28,028 bases of DNA from an uncultured Lachnospiraceae bacterium. Its GTDB lineage: Bacteria; Bacillota; Clostridia; Lachnospirales; Lachnospiraceae. Both the position numbers and the translations under genes were made by a program. Shown piece by piece: positions 15,706-23,167 of the stretch. Position 1 is the first letter of the stretch, and each line of letters opens with the position of its first letter. A model generated the notes under the pieces. The model worked only from the letters and a program-made list of their open reading frames with translations, ran no database searches and was not told where the DNA came from. The DNA is taken from positions 1-28,028 of the forward strand of contig CAJTOW010000046.1 in assembly GCA_910577655.1 (NCBI GenBank). Reading direction: 5' to 3'.

Positions 15706-15714
15706 GGGGGAGGT

Positions 15715-16995
15715 CTAGGCTCCCAGCACCAGATTGGCGATTCCGGAGGTGATGAAGGGCACGTAGGTGACCAGGGCCAGAACTGTAAAGTTGGCTACAA
15801 GGAAGGGCGCCAGGGCCTTCACGTTCTCCGACAGCTTGTTGCCTGCGATATTGGTGGCAGCAAAGAGGCAGACACCAACCGGCGGAGTGCACAGACCCAG
15901 CACCAGGTTCATGACCACCAGGACTCCGAACTGTACAGGATCTACGCCTACAGAGGTGGCCAGCTGCAGCAGTACAGGGAACAGGATCAGGATGGCCGCT
16001 ATGGTCTCCATGAACATGCCCACGAAGATCAGGAACAAGTTGATCATCAGCAGCAGAATGTATTTGTTGGTAGTCAGGTTCAGCATGGCTTCCGCGATCA
16101 TGTTGGGGATGCGCTCCTTAGTCAGGATGTAGGCAAATACATTGGCAAAGGCCACCAGAGCCATAATGGAGGCCGCGCTGGACAAGGTCTGCTGCAGACA
16201 CTCATAAAAGGTTTTGGGAGTCAGCTTGCGATAGATCACAAAGCCTACAAAGGTGCCGTATACGATACAGATGATGGATGCCTCTGTGGGGGTGACCACG
16301 CCGAAGATAATGCCGCCCAGGATGATCAGGGTCATGATAATAGCCCAGATGGCTTCCTTGCCGGACTGGGCGATCTCGCCAAAGGTGCTCATCCGGTCGC
16401 GCTTGGGATAGTTGCGCTTTTTGGAGATCACATAGGACACCAGAGCCATGCCGCCGCCCATGAGAAGACCAGGGACAATGCCTGCCATAAACATTTTTGA
16501 TACAGACAGGCCGGTCATGGTGGCAGCCATGATCATGGGAAGGGACGGCGGGATGATAGGCCCCATACAGCTGGAGGCTGCCGTCACCGCTACAGAGAAG
16601 TCGGCGTCATAGCCAAGGTTGACCATCATGGGTATCTCGATGCCGCCCAGGGCTACGGTGTCGGACAGCGCCGTACCAGAGATGCCGGCGAAAATCATGG
16701 AGGCCAGGATGTTAGCGTAAGCCAGTCCGCCGGTAAGGTGTCCCACCAGCTTGTCGCAGAAATCCATCAGCTTGTCGGAAATACCGCCCTGGTTCATCAG
16801 ATTGCCGGCCAGGGTAAAGCCGGGGATACACAGCAGGGTGAAGCTGTCGATGCCGGCAAAGAACCGCTGTGAGAAAGTGGCAATGGGCATACCCGTTCCC
16901 AGGAAGTAGGCCAGGGAGGAGATTCCCAGGCTGAAGGCCACCGGAACACCGGCAAACAGGCAAATCAGGAATGTGACAAATAATACTGATACCAT
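15715..16995 (-). CDS. dctM: TRAP transporter large membrane subunit (DctM family), copy 2
   Basis: A 426-residue DctM permease, closely matching copy 1 over its whole length with about 30 scattered substitutions by eye. Differences cluster at the first helix (LICLFAGVPVAF), around GEIAQSG and at the C-terminus (ITSGIANLVLGA). The PGFTLAGNLMN, SAASSCMGPIIPPSLPMI and LGLCTPPVGVCLF segments are unchanged, so the substrate path is probably the same or very similar. The ATG directly abuts the dctQ2 stop codon, and its AAGGAGG lies within the dctQ2 end. Confidence 0.96.
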   Translation of the reverse strand: MVSVLFVTFLICLFAGVPVAFSLGISSLAYFLGTGMPIATFSQRFFAGIDSFTLLCIPGFTLAGNLMNQGGISDKLMDFCDKLVGHLTGGLAYANILASMIFAGISGTALSDTVALGGIEIPMMVNLGYDADFSVAVTAASSCMGPIIPPSLPMIMAATMTGLSVSKMFMAGIVPGLLMGGGMALVSYVISKKRNYPKRDRMSTFGEIAQSGKEAIWAIIMTLIILGGIIFGVVTPTEASIICIVYGTFVGFVIYRKLTPKTFYECLQQTLSSAASIMALVAFANVFAYILTKERIPNMIAEAMLNLTTNKYILLLMINLFLIFVGMFMETIAAILILFPVLLQLATSVGVDPVQFGVLVVMNLVLGLCTPPVGVCLFAATNIAGNKLSENVKALAPFLVANFTVLALVTYVPFITSGIANLVLGA

Positions 16996-17511
16996 TTAAT
17001 GTTCCTCCTTCCGGTTCCAGTCAAGGATAATGGTCAGGATCTCGCACAGATAAGCCACTGCCATAAATGCGAACATCAGCACCATGGAAAAATACACATA
17101 CTGCATAGGCAGGGACATGGCTGTGGACAGCATCTGGAATTTGATGAAGGCAAAGGGCCTTACGGAAAACAGCAGGATATATACGGTGAAGACCAGAAGC
17201 AGGATCTTGATGAGAAGATCCATAATCCTGTTCACCATAGGGTACTTGGGCTCCAGGGCATCATGGAGGAATTCCACGTTTACAAACTCATTGCGGTGGA
17301 CGGCCACGGCACAGCCAAAGGCCACCATGTAGATGAAGGAGTAGCGGGCAGCCTCCTCGGTCCAGGACGGGGCGCTGGGAAGGAAGTTGCGGCTGATGAC
17401 CTGCACCAGTACACACACCACAAAGGTTATGTAGAAGATAACTCCCAAAAAGCACAGGACATGTTCAAAGAGGCTGAGGAAACGGTCCAGTCCTTGTCGT
17501 AATCCACTCAT
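16996..17511 (-). CDS. dctQ: TRAP transporter small membrane subunit (DctQ family), copy 2
   Basis: A 171-residue DctQ subunit with four membrane segments and the same RNFLPSAPSWTEEAAR signature as copy 1. Compared with copy 1, the N-terminal cytosolic stretch, the third helix and the C-terminus are diverged, while the central segment from GVIFYITF to HDALEPK is nearly identical. It begins 20 bases after dctP2 and ends directly against dctM2, so all three subunits are tightly coupled. Confidence 0.94.
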   Translation of the reverse strand: MSGLRQGLDRFLSLFEHVLCFLGVIFYITFVVCVLVQVISRNFLPSAPSWTEEAARYSFIYMVAFGCAVAVHRNEFVNVEFLHDALEPKYPMVNRIMDLLIKILLLVFTVYILLFSVRPFAFIKFQMLSTAMSLPMQYVYFSMVLMFAFMAVAYLCEILTIILDWNRKEEH

Positions 17512-17531
17512 AGAAATACCTCGCTTTCTGA

Positions 17532-18590
17532 TCAGGCTTCCGGGTTGGCGGCAGAGATCTTCTCGTACAGCGCCTTCTGGCTGTCGGTCAGGACGGCCAT
17601 GACACCGGCGGTCATAGCTTCTGCGAATACATCCTGGTCCACGTCAATGAATTCCATGCCTTCCTCGGTCAGTTTGGATTCCAGCTCGGACTCATTCTTT
17701 AAAAACAGCTCATGCTCATAAGCCTGCATCTCCTTGCCGCCTTCCACCACGATCTCCTGAAGGTCTGCGGGAAGAGCCTCGAACTGGGCCTTGCCCATGG
17801 CGATGTATACCCATGCACGCAGATGCTCCGTGCGGATCACGTAATCCTGAACCTCGTAGAAGGAGCTGTTCTGAATCATGGCCAGGGGATTCTCCTGACC
17901 CTCAATAGTTCCCTGCTGGAGACTGGTGAAAACCTCTGCCAGTGCCATGGGGGTGGGCTTGGCGCCTACTGCCTCAAAAGCGGCTACAGTCATGGCTGAC
18001 TGGGGAGTCCGGATGACGAAGTTGTTCATGTCAGCCGGAGAAGTGATCTTCTTGTTGGAGGTGACATTGCGGGGGCCGCGGGTGTAGTAGCCAAGGACCT
18101 TCATGCCGCATTTGTCCATGAGATCCTCAAGCTCTTTGCCTGCCTCACCATTGAGGACAGCCTCCATATGCTCGTCACTCTTGATCAGGTAAGGCATACC
18201 AATGATGCCCAGGTCTGGCTGGTAAGTCTGCATGGACTCTCCGGTGAAGGTGATGTCACATCCGCCCTGGGTCAGGATGGACTGGATCATATCCACCTCG
18301 GTGCCCAGCTGACTGTTGGGGTACACATTGACCGCGATCCGTCCGCCGGACTCAGCTTCCACATATTCCTTGAATTTCAGCGCGCCCTGGTGCCAGGAAT
18401 CACGCTCGTCGTTGATGTGGCCGATGTTGATCTCGAACTCAGCCTTTCCATTAGAAGAGGCGGCTGTGGTTTCGGAGGAGCTTCCACCGGCAGTGGTGGC
18501 CGGTGTGCCAGAGTTCCCTTTGCAGGCGGTCAGGGACATGACCATGGCAGCGGCAAGCAGGATAGCAGTTGATTTTCTGGTTCTTTTCAT
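17532..18590 (-). CDS. dctP: TRAP transporter solute-binding lipoprotein (DctP family), copy 2
   Basis: A 352-residue binding protein with lipobox SLTAC and Cys23, a short Ser/Thr/Gly linker and a DctP domain. I count about 17 differences from copy 1 over the roughly 305-residue mature domain. The ligand-arginine segment NFVIRTPQS and EGQENP are identical, so both receptors probably recognise the same or closely related acids. The start at 18590 is fixed by GAAAGGGA on the minus strand and by the signal peptide. Reading upstream to 18902 would put 104 AT-rich, untypical residues before the signal peptide. Confidence 0.95.
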   Translation of the reverse strand: MKRTRKSTAILLAAAMVMSLTACKGNSGTPATTAGGSSSETTAASSNGKAEFEINIGHINDERDSWHQGALKFKEYVEAESGGRIAVNVYPNSQLGTEVDMIQSILTQGGCDITFTGESMQTYQPDLGIIGMPYLIKSDEHMEAVLNGEAGKELEDLMDKCGMKVLGYYTRGPRNVTSNKKITSPADMNNFVIRTPQSAMTVAAFEAVGAKPTPMALAEVFTSLQQGTIEGQENPLAMIQNSSFYEVQDYVIRTEHLRAWVYIAMGKAQFEALPADLQEIVVEGGKEMQAYEHELFLKNESELESKLTEEGMEFIDVDQDVFAEAMTAGVMAVLTDSQKALYEKISAANPEA

Positions 18591-18720
18591 AGATTTACTC
18601 CCTTTCTGTTTTTTGTGTACTCTTGTAATTTTACCATTCATAAGAAGATGCAAAACTTTGGAGTACATAGATACTGGTAATATTCTGGAATTTGTGAGTT
18701 TACACCGCAAACGCATTCCC

Positions 18721-18738
18721 ATGGTAATATATTGCCAT
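18721..18738. promoter_or_regulatory. Imperfect palindrome in the TRAP2 leader, related to the shared operator
   Basis: ATGGTAATATATTGCCAT matches its own reverse complement at 16 of 18 positions and contains the core TAATATATT of the CTAATATATTAG motif. It is downstream of the candidate -10 of TRAP2, where a bound protein could block elongation. Confidence 0.35.
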
Positions 18739-18788
18739 ATTCCATGATTCTCCGCTATCCAAAAAATAGCCAGTAATTGACAGTGAAA

Positions 18789-18794
18789 ATTATA
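18789..18794 (-). promoter_or_regulatory. Candidate -10 box of the TRAP2 promoter
   Basis: A perfect TATAAT on the minus strand preceded by TTTTG. The -35 region 17 bases upstream is not a good match. The leader to dctP2 would be about 190 bases. Uncertain; it is the best candidate in 18591-19023, which holds no gene. Confidence 0.35.
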
Positions 18795-19023
18795 CAAAAT
18801 GCCTATTGTTAACGGTTTCTTAACGGAAAATTTTGTGTTTTTGCCTATATAAAGAGAAAGTATTACTGAAAAAAATAGGAGAAAAACTGATATTTTTGTC
18901 ATTTTTAACGAAGAAAAAGGAGGCGTATTAACAGAACTTTAACAGGTGTTAACAAGAACATAACAGGAAAAACGAGGAATGCTGGAAGGAGAAAAAGAGC
19001 TTTCTGGCCAGGAATATGAATGT

Positions 19024-19035
19024 CTAATATATTAG
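19024..19035. promoter_or_regulatory. Perfect palindrome CTAATATATTAG upstream of TRAP2
   Basis: Identical to the 12-mer next to the uxuA promoter. It lies about 430 bases upstream of dctP2, between the terminator of the zinc dehydrogenase unit and the TRAP2 leader. Its distance from the TATAAT at 18789 suggests either an unseen upstream promoter or regulation by DNA looping. Confidence 0.6.
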
Positions 19036-19100
19036 AATTGGAGGAAGGGAAAAATACCTGGATTTCTTTTACATAGGGGTATCTGTGAACAGCAACAAAA

Positions 19101-19157
19101 TAAAGAGGGGATATGGCAGGATCATCTGTCTGGATGAACCTGCCATACCCCCCCCTC
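19101..19157 (-). terminator. Terminator of the zinc dehydrogenase unit
   Basis: A long hairpin: TATGGCAGG (19112-19120) with CCTGCCATA (19139-19147), extended by GAGGGG/CCCCTC outside and TCATC/GATGA inside. In the minus direction it is followed by TTTATTTTGTT. It separates the dehydrogenase genes from the TRAP2 operon. Confidence 0.8.
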
Positions 19158-19275
19158 TTGGGAACGTCGAAATGATGTAACTGCCCTGGGAAACGGGAAG
19201 CTACGGAAATTGTCTTGTGTCAGGATAGGGCCGGCTGACCGGAACCTATATCCGTCATTCTGCGTCCACATTAAC

Positions 19276-19306
19276 GTAACAGTTCAGACACCCGTTGAAC
19301 TGTTAC
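19276..19306. repeat. Palindromic repeat copy 8 (at stop of zinc dehydrogenase 1)
   Basis: A perfect 11-bp stem, GTAACAGTTCA (19276-19286) with TGAACTGTTAC (19296-19306), 9-base loop. On the minus strand the TAA inside GTAACAGTTC is the stop codon of the dehydrogenase gene. A separate terminator lies further downstream. Confidence 0.85.
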
Positions 19307-20319
19307 ACATTAACTACTACCTTCATATAACTACCCGGATTCTTCTCGATATCAATGATGGTCTCCGGCGCCTCTTCCATAGAGATGGTCTTGGTGAGGA
19401 TCTTCTGTACATCTACCTTTCTGGTGTAGATCAGCTCAATGGCTTCCTCGAATTCACCGGCACTGGTACGTGCGCCGCGAATGTCCACTTCCTTCTTGGT
19501 GATCACATCCGTGGGGATGGGGGTCTCATGCTTGGGCCAGCCGGTCAGGGTGATGCGTCCTGCATTGCTGACCAGGTTCAGGGTGGAGAGGACGGCTGCG
19601 TTGGCGCCGCTGCACTCCATCACCTGCTGGGCCATATTGCCGCCGGTGATCTCCCGGACCCTGGCTTCTGCATCCTCGTTGCCGGAGTTGATCACATACT
19701 CAACCCCCAGCTGCTTTGCAAAGTCAAGACGCTCCTGAACCAGGTCAATAAGGATGGCGTGGGCATCGTAGGCCTGGGCGATCATAGCTGCCAGAAGACC
19801 GATGGGGCCTGCACCGATGATGGCACAGTATTCGCCGGCCTTTAAGCCGCCTCTGTGGATGCCGTGAAGGGAGATGGTCAGTGGCTCTGCCATAGCGGCA
19901 TCTGTCCAGCTCATATCATCAGGCATCTTTACCAGCATATTGGCCGGATGGCAGAAATACTCAGCCATGCCGCCGTCTACATGGACGCCAAGTACCTTAA
20001 GGCTGGTGCAGCAGTTGGTACGGCCGATGCTGCAGGGATAACAGTCGCCGCAGTACAGGTAGGGATCCACGATTACCTTGTCCCCTACTTTGAAGCCCTT
20101 TGGGTTGTCCTCGGGGATGGACTCGATGATACCGGCCAGTTCATGGCCGATGATCCTGGGATAAGACACCAGGGAATTGGTTCCGCGGAAGGCGCCGATA
20201 TCGCTGCCGCAGATGCCGGCAGTCTTGATCCGGATCAGTGCCTCTCCCGGGCCGGGAACCGGCTTCTCAAGCTCTACCAGTGCAATGTTTCTTGGGGTTT
20301 CCAGTTTTACTGCTTTCAT
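19303..20319 (-). CDS. Zinc-dependent alcohol/polyol dehydrogenase 1, possibly aldonate 5-dehydrogenase
   Basis: A 338-residue medium-chain dehydrogenase. Catalytic zinc ligands are visible at Cys37 (GICGSD), His59-Glu60 (GHE) and probably Glu145. The structural zinc cysteines are Cys90, 93, 96 and 104 in CGDCYPCSIGRTNCC. The NAD-binding turn is GAGPIG (169-174). Relatives oxidise polyols, threonine, or L-galactonate, L-gulonate and L-idonate. The surrounding sugar-acid genes favour an aldonate that yields fructuronate or tagaturonate, but the sequence does not fix the substrate. AAAGGAG precedes the ATG. It is the second gene after dehydrogenase 2, separated by 100 bases. Its stop is supplied by a palindromic repeat. 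Confidence 0.85.
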   Translation of the reverse strand: MKAVKLETPRNIALVELEKPVPGPGEALIRIKTAGICGSDIGAFRGTNSLVSYPRIIGHELAGIIESIPEDNPKGFKVGDKVIVDPYLYCGDCYPCSIGRTNCCTSLKVLGVHVDGGMAEYFCHPANMLVKMPDDMSWTDAAMAEPLTISLHGIHRGGLKAGEYCAIIGAGPIGLLAAMIAQAYDAHAILIDLVQERLDFAKQLGVEYVINSGNEDAEARVREITGGNMAQQVMECSGANAAVLSTLNLVSNAGRITLTGWPKHETPIPTDVITKKEVDIRGARTSAGEFEEAIELIYTRKVDVQKILTKTISMEEAPETIIDIEKNPGSYMKVVVNV

Positions 20320-20419
20320 GGTAATTCTCCTTTATTAATGAATTTTACATGGTTTTTGTAGTCTGGTATGGATTTTCATGTCTTCGCATCACCAAAAGGC
20401 TGTTGACAGCAGGTTTTGC

Positions 20420-21439
20420 TTAATCAAAGGTGAGGGCAATCTTGCGGATGGACGGATCGCGGCTGTCTACAAAGTCAAAAGCTTCCTGGGCCTTCACCAG
20501 CGGGAAAGTGTGGGAGACAGAGCCATTAAGATCCAGCTTGCCTTCATTGATCAGGCGGATGGCATCGCCAAAACGTTTGTTCTGCAGGCGGGAGCCCCGT
20601 ACATCCAGCTCCTTGGAGGTGATCAGGAACTGGTTCACTTCCGTGGGCGCTACAGAGAAGCCCATAGTCATGACACGGCCGGCATTGCCGGTGGCCTTTA
20701 AGAGGGAGATCAGGGAATCCTTGGTGCAGGCGGAGTCAATGGATACGGTAGCGCCGTGGCCAAAGGTGTATTCTTTCACTTTCTCCACCAGATCCTCCTT
20801 CAGGACATTGATGGTGTATTTGGCGCCGTTTGCCTTGGCCTGCTCCAGCTTCTCATCCATAATATCCGCTACGATGATGTGGTCGCACATGAGACGGGCG
20901 ATCTTCAGGATAGAGCTTCCCAGTGCGCCGGAGCCGAAGATCAGAAGCATATCATCCTTGACAAGTTCTGCTCTGGTGCAGGACTGGATGGCAATGGTAG
21001 TAGGCTCGATCATGATGGCGTCTGTGTCGGAGATGGATTCCGGCAGCAGATAGCAGTCAGCCTCAGGGACGGCGATGAATTCACGGTATCCGCCGTCGAT
21101 ATGGACACCTCTTACCTCCAGATTGTCACATACATTGCCTCTGCCGATCCGGCAGGGGTAGCAGTGGCCGCAGCTGGTGACCTGATTTACGATGACCCGG
21201 TCACCTGGCTTCAGGCCGGAGACGCCGGCGCCTACTTCCTCGACGCGGCCGACCATCTCATGGCCGATAACCCTGGGATAGGTGGCGGCAGCATTGGTAC
21301 CATGGTAGATGCCTACGTCGGAACCGCAGATCCCGGCCGCTGTCATCTTGATCAGGACATTGTTCTTCTCATCAATGACTGGCTTTTCCATGTCAATGAT
21401 CTTCAGTTCGTTTGGTTTTACAATCTGTACAGCTTTCAT
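20420..21439 (-). CDS. Zinc-dependent alcohol/polyol dehydrogenase 2, possibly aldonate 5-dehydrogenase
   Basis: A 339-residue medium-chain dehydrogenase, a distant paralogue of the next gene. It has Cys38 (GICGSD), His60-Glu61 (GHE), four structural zinc cysteines (90, 93, 96, 104; CGHCYPCRIGRGNVC) and the nucleotide-binding turn GSGALG (169-174). The start at 21439 has AAAGGGA upstream and matches the paralogue MKAV start; an upstream in-frame ATG at 21529 would add 30 unlikely residues. A promoter with TTGATC/TATGAT lies just upstream. Having two related dehydrogenases side by side suggests two epimeric substrates, or two oxidation steps. Substrate not determined. Confidence 0.85.
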   Translation of the reverse strand: MKAVQIVKPNELKIIDMEKPVIDEKNNVLIKMTAAGICGSDVGIYHGTNAAATYPRVIGHEMVGRVEEVGAGVSGLKPGDRVIVNQVTSCGHCYPCRIGRGNVCDNLEVRGVHIDGGYREFIAVPEADCYLLPESISDTDAIMIEPTTIAIQSCTRAELVKDDMLLIFGSGALGSSILKIARLMCDHIIVADIMDEKLEQAKANGAKYTINVLKEDLVEKVKEYTFGHGATVSIDSACTKDSLISLLKATGNAGRVMTMGFSVAPTEVNQFLITSKELDVRGSRLQNKRFGDAIRLINEGKLDLNGSVSHTFPLVKAQEAFDFVDSRDPSIRKIALTFD

Positions 21440-21487
21440 AAATTGGACACTCCCTTTACTTGATTTTAGTGAAAAATTATCGACAGC

Positions 21488-21529
21488 TTCCATACAAGTA
21501 ATCATACATGAAAAAACAAAAAAGATCAA
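21488..21529 (-). promoter_or_regulatory. Promoter and candidate operator of the zinc dehydrogenase unit
   Basis: On the minus strand, -35 TTGATC (21529-21524), 17-base spacer, -10 TATGAT (21506-21501), then TTGTATGGAA (21497-21488) over the probable start site. The latter matches the left half of the palindrome on the uxuA -10. A second half-site TTGTATGGTA lies at 21636-21627, and CTAATATT, part of the other operator, lies nearby at about 21558-21551. Confidence 0.55.
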
Positions 21530-21699
21530 TAGGACGGGGGTAAAAAGTGCAATATTAGATGATTTGCATAAAAAACATAGAAAAAATTGGTAAAATTCCC
21601 GAGTTCTAATTTGAAATAAAAAAAACTACCATACAAGACGAAAAGGAGAATACCAGAATTAGAGGATTTGACACAACTGATTGCGGGAAAAACGGAGAA

Positions 21700-21900
21700 A
21701 CGCGATGTTTTAGGCGCGATATGGTGCGCCATCTGGCCGGTAGTCTCGAAGTAAGCAGTGCCTGACATTCGGGTAAGCAGTGCGTCTGTGAAGCGACGGC
21801 GCAGGGGGCCTGCGTCTGGCTTCGCAGACGTGCAGATGGTTAAATGGGCGGCGCTGAAAGTCTGATAACTGGCCGGATGGAGCACTGGCTTTAAAGTGCA
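21700..21900. other. GC-rich non-coding block with repeats and hairpins
   Basis: This stretch is sharply more GC-rich than the AT-rich promoter DNA next to it. It has a direct repeat GTAAGCAGTGC (21751-21761 and 21773-21783), two copies of CTGGCCGG (21733-21740, 21869-21876) and a hairpin CGTCTG/CAGACG (21813-21830). No reading frame has a ribosome binding site or a recognisable protein. It could be a repeat element, a small RNA or a gene remnant. Confidence 0.4.
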
Positions 21901-21901
21901 G

Positions 21902-21924
21902 AAAACGTGCTGCGGGCACGTTTT
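21902..21924. terminator. Hairpin terminator downstream of aroG
   Basis: AAAACGTGC (21902-21910) pairs perfectly with GCACGTTTT (21916-21924), loop TGCGG. It is symmetrical, with A- and T-runs on both sides, so it may work in both directions. It lies 58 bases past the aroG stop. A second stem, CAGGCGG/CCGCCTG (21945-21968), lies between them. Confidence 0.6.
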
Positions 21925-21981
21925 GTCACTGTCCATGGGGCATGCAGGCGGTAACGTGGGGCCGCCTGCCCTGGGTAATGC

Positions 21982-23010
21982 TCAGATCCCTTCTGCGATA
22001 TCCCGGATCAGCTGCTGGGAATCTTCCCAGCCCAGGCAGGGATCTGTGATGGATTTGCCGTAGCAGCCTTCCCCGATCTTCTGGCTGCCTTCCTCAATAT
22101 AGCTCTCGATCATAACACCTTTGATGAAGCTTTTTAAGTCGCTGCAGTGGCGGCGGCTGTGGAGCACCTCCTTGACAATGCGGATCTGCTCCTTGTACTT
22201 TTTGTTGGAGTTGGAGTGGTTGGCATCCACGATGGCCGCCGGATTCCGGAGGCTGCGCTCTGTGTAGAGCTGGTAGAGCAGCATCAGGTCTTCATAGTGG
22301 TAGTTTGGCAGGCACTGGCCGTGTTTGCTGACAGCTCCCCGCAGGATCGTGTGGGTCCAGGGGTTGCCCTGGGTCTTTACCTCCCAGTCCCGCATGATGA
22401 AATCGTGGCCGTGCTGGGCAGCCTGGACAGAGTTGAGCATCACCGACAGATCGCCGCTGGTGGGGTTCTTCATGCCTACGGGAACCTGACAGCCGCTGGA
22501 GATCAGGCGGTGCTGCTGGTTCTCCACAGACCGGGCGCCTACGGCGATATAGGACATGATATCATCCAGGTAGCTGACATTATCCGGATAGAGCATCTCA
22601 TCCGCCGTGGAAAGTCCGGTCTCCATCAGGACGCGCATGTGGAGATGGCGGATGGCATGAAGTCCTTCAGCCATGCTGGGGCGCTTCTCCGGGTCGGGCT
22701 GGTGGAGCATGCCTTTGTAGCCCTCGCCGGTGGTCCGGGGCTTGTTGGTGTAGACACGGGGAATGATCAGCAGCTTGTCCTTTACCTCCTCCTGGAGCGG
22801 TACCAGCCGGCTGGTGTAGTCCAGCACCGAATCCTCATTGTCTGCAGAGCAGGGGCCGATGATCACCAGAAATTTGTCACTTTTGCCCATGATGATATCC
22901 TTTGCTTCCTGGTCGCGGGCGGCCTTGACGGCAGCGAATTCGGATGGAAGGGGAAACTGTTCTTTGATTTCCGCTGGAGTTGGCAGTTTATTTAAAAATT
23001 CGAATCCCAT
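21982..23010 (-). CDS. aroG: 3-deoxy-7-phosphoheptulonate synthase (class I, AroFGH type)
   Basis: DAHP synthase joins phosphoenolpyruvate and erythrose 4-phosphate in the first step of the shikimate pathway. The 342-residue protein has the class I motifs IGPCSADN (Cys54 as metal ligand), RVYTNKPRTTGEGYKG (85-100), GARSVENQQHR and VDANHSNS. Length and order match the E. coli AroF/G/H type, which are usually feedback-inhibited by aromatic amino acids; which one acts here cannot be read. AGGAGG lies 10 bases before the ATG. It diverges from tyrS, so two aromatic-amino-acid genes share one intergenic region. Confidence 0.96.
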   Translation of the reverse strand: MGFEFLNKLPTPAEIKEQFPLPSEFAAVKAARDQEAKDIIMGKSDKFLVIIGPCSADNEDSVLDYTSRLVPLQEEVKDKLLIIPRVYTNKPRTTGEGYKGMLHQPDPEKRPSMAEGLHAIRHLHMRVLMETGLSTADEMLYPDNVSYLDDIMSYIAVGARSVENQQHRLISSGCQVPVGMKNPTSGDLSVMLNSVQAAQHGHDFIMRDWEVKTQGNPWTHTILRGAVSKHGQCLPNYHYEDLMLLYQLYTERSLRNPAAIVDANHSNSNKKYKEQIRIVKEVLHSRRHCSDLKSFIKGVMIESYIEEGSQKIGEGCYGKSITDPCLGWEDSQQLIRDIAEGI

Positions 23011-23066
23011 AATATTAGGTCCTCCTGTAATGATGTCATGGTCGTGCGGATGGGGGTCCGCCCGTC

Positions 23067-23077
23067 TGAACTGTTAC
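23067..23077. repeat. Half palindromic repeat upstream of aroG
   Basis: TGAACTGTTAC, one arm of the repeat family, without its partner arm. It falls at the predicted transcript start of aroG, next to the -10 box. It may be a remnant copy. Confidence 0.45.
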
Positions 23078-23106
23078 ATTATAATATGAAAAAAATAAAA
23101 ATTCAA
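23078..23106 (-). promoter_or_regulatory. aroG promoter (TTGAAT-N17-TATAAT)
   Basis: On the minus strand, TTGAAT (23106-23101), a 17-base very T-rich spacer, and a perfect TATAAT (23083-23078). The transcript would start about 60 bases before the aroG ATG. No T-box or attenuator fits in that short leader. Confidence 0.7.
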
Positions 23107-23131
23107 TAGGTTCGTGATAGCAGGAAACACC

Positions 23132-23160
23132 TTGACAAAACCGGATTCTGCGGATATAAT
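23132..23160 (+). promoter_or_regulatory. tyrS promoter (TTGACA-N17-TATAAT)
   Basis: Both hexamers match consensus exactly: TTGACA at 23132-23137 and TATAAT at 23155-23160, with a 17-base spacer. It drives the T-box leader and tyrS. Its -35 lies 25 bases from the -35 of the divergent aroG promoter. Confidence 0.85.
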
Positions 23161-23167
23161 CACCCCA

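Noticed and set aside
15646..16500. Long open frame on the plus strand opposite dctM2
   Set aside because: It is antisense to a clear DctM gene, has a His/Gln/Asp-heavy composition with no domain, and has no ribosome binding site.
16999..17502. Plus-strand open frame opposite dctQ2
   Set aside because: It mirrors the dctQ2 gene exactly, and its composition is typical of an antisense shadow.
11513..18590. Inverted TRAP operons as a transposon or integron
   Set aside because: No transposase, integrase, terminal repeats or target duplication were seen. Ordinary gene duplication explains it.
18591..18902. N-terminal extension of DctP2 to 18902
   Set aside because: It would place 104 residues before a normal lipoprotein signal peptide that has its own ribosome binding site. 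The DNA is AT-rich promoter-like sequence.
21526..21936. Minus-strand open frame between dehydrogenase 2 and aroG
   Set aside because: No family resemblance and no ribosome binding site. It crosses an abrupt composition change and the promoter of dehydrogenase 2.
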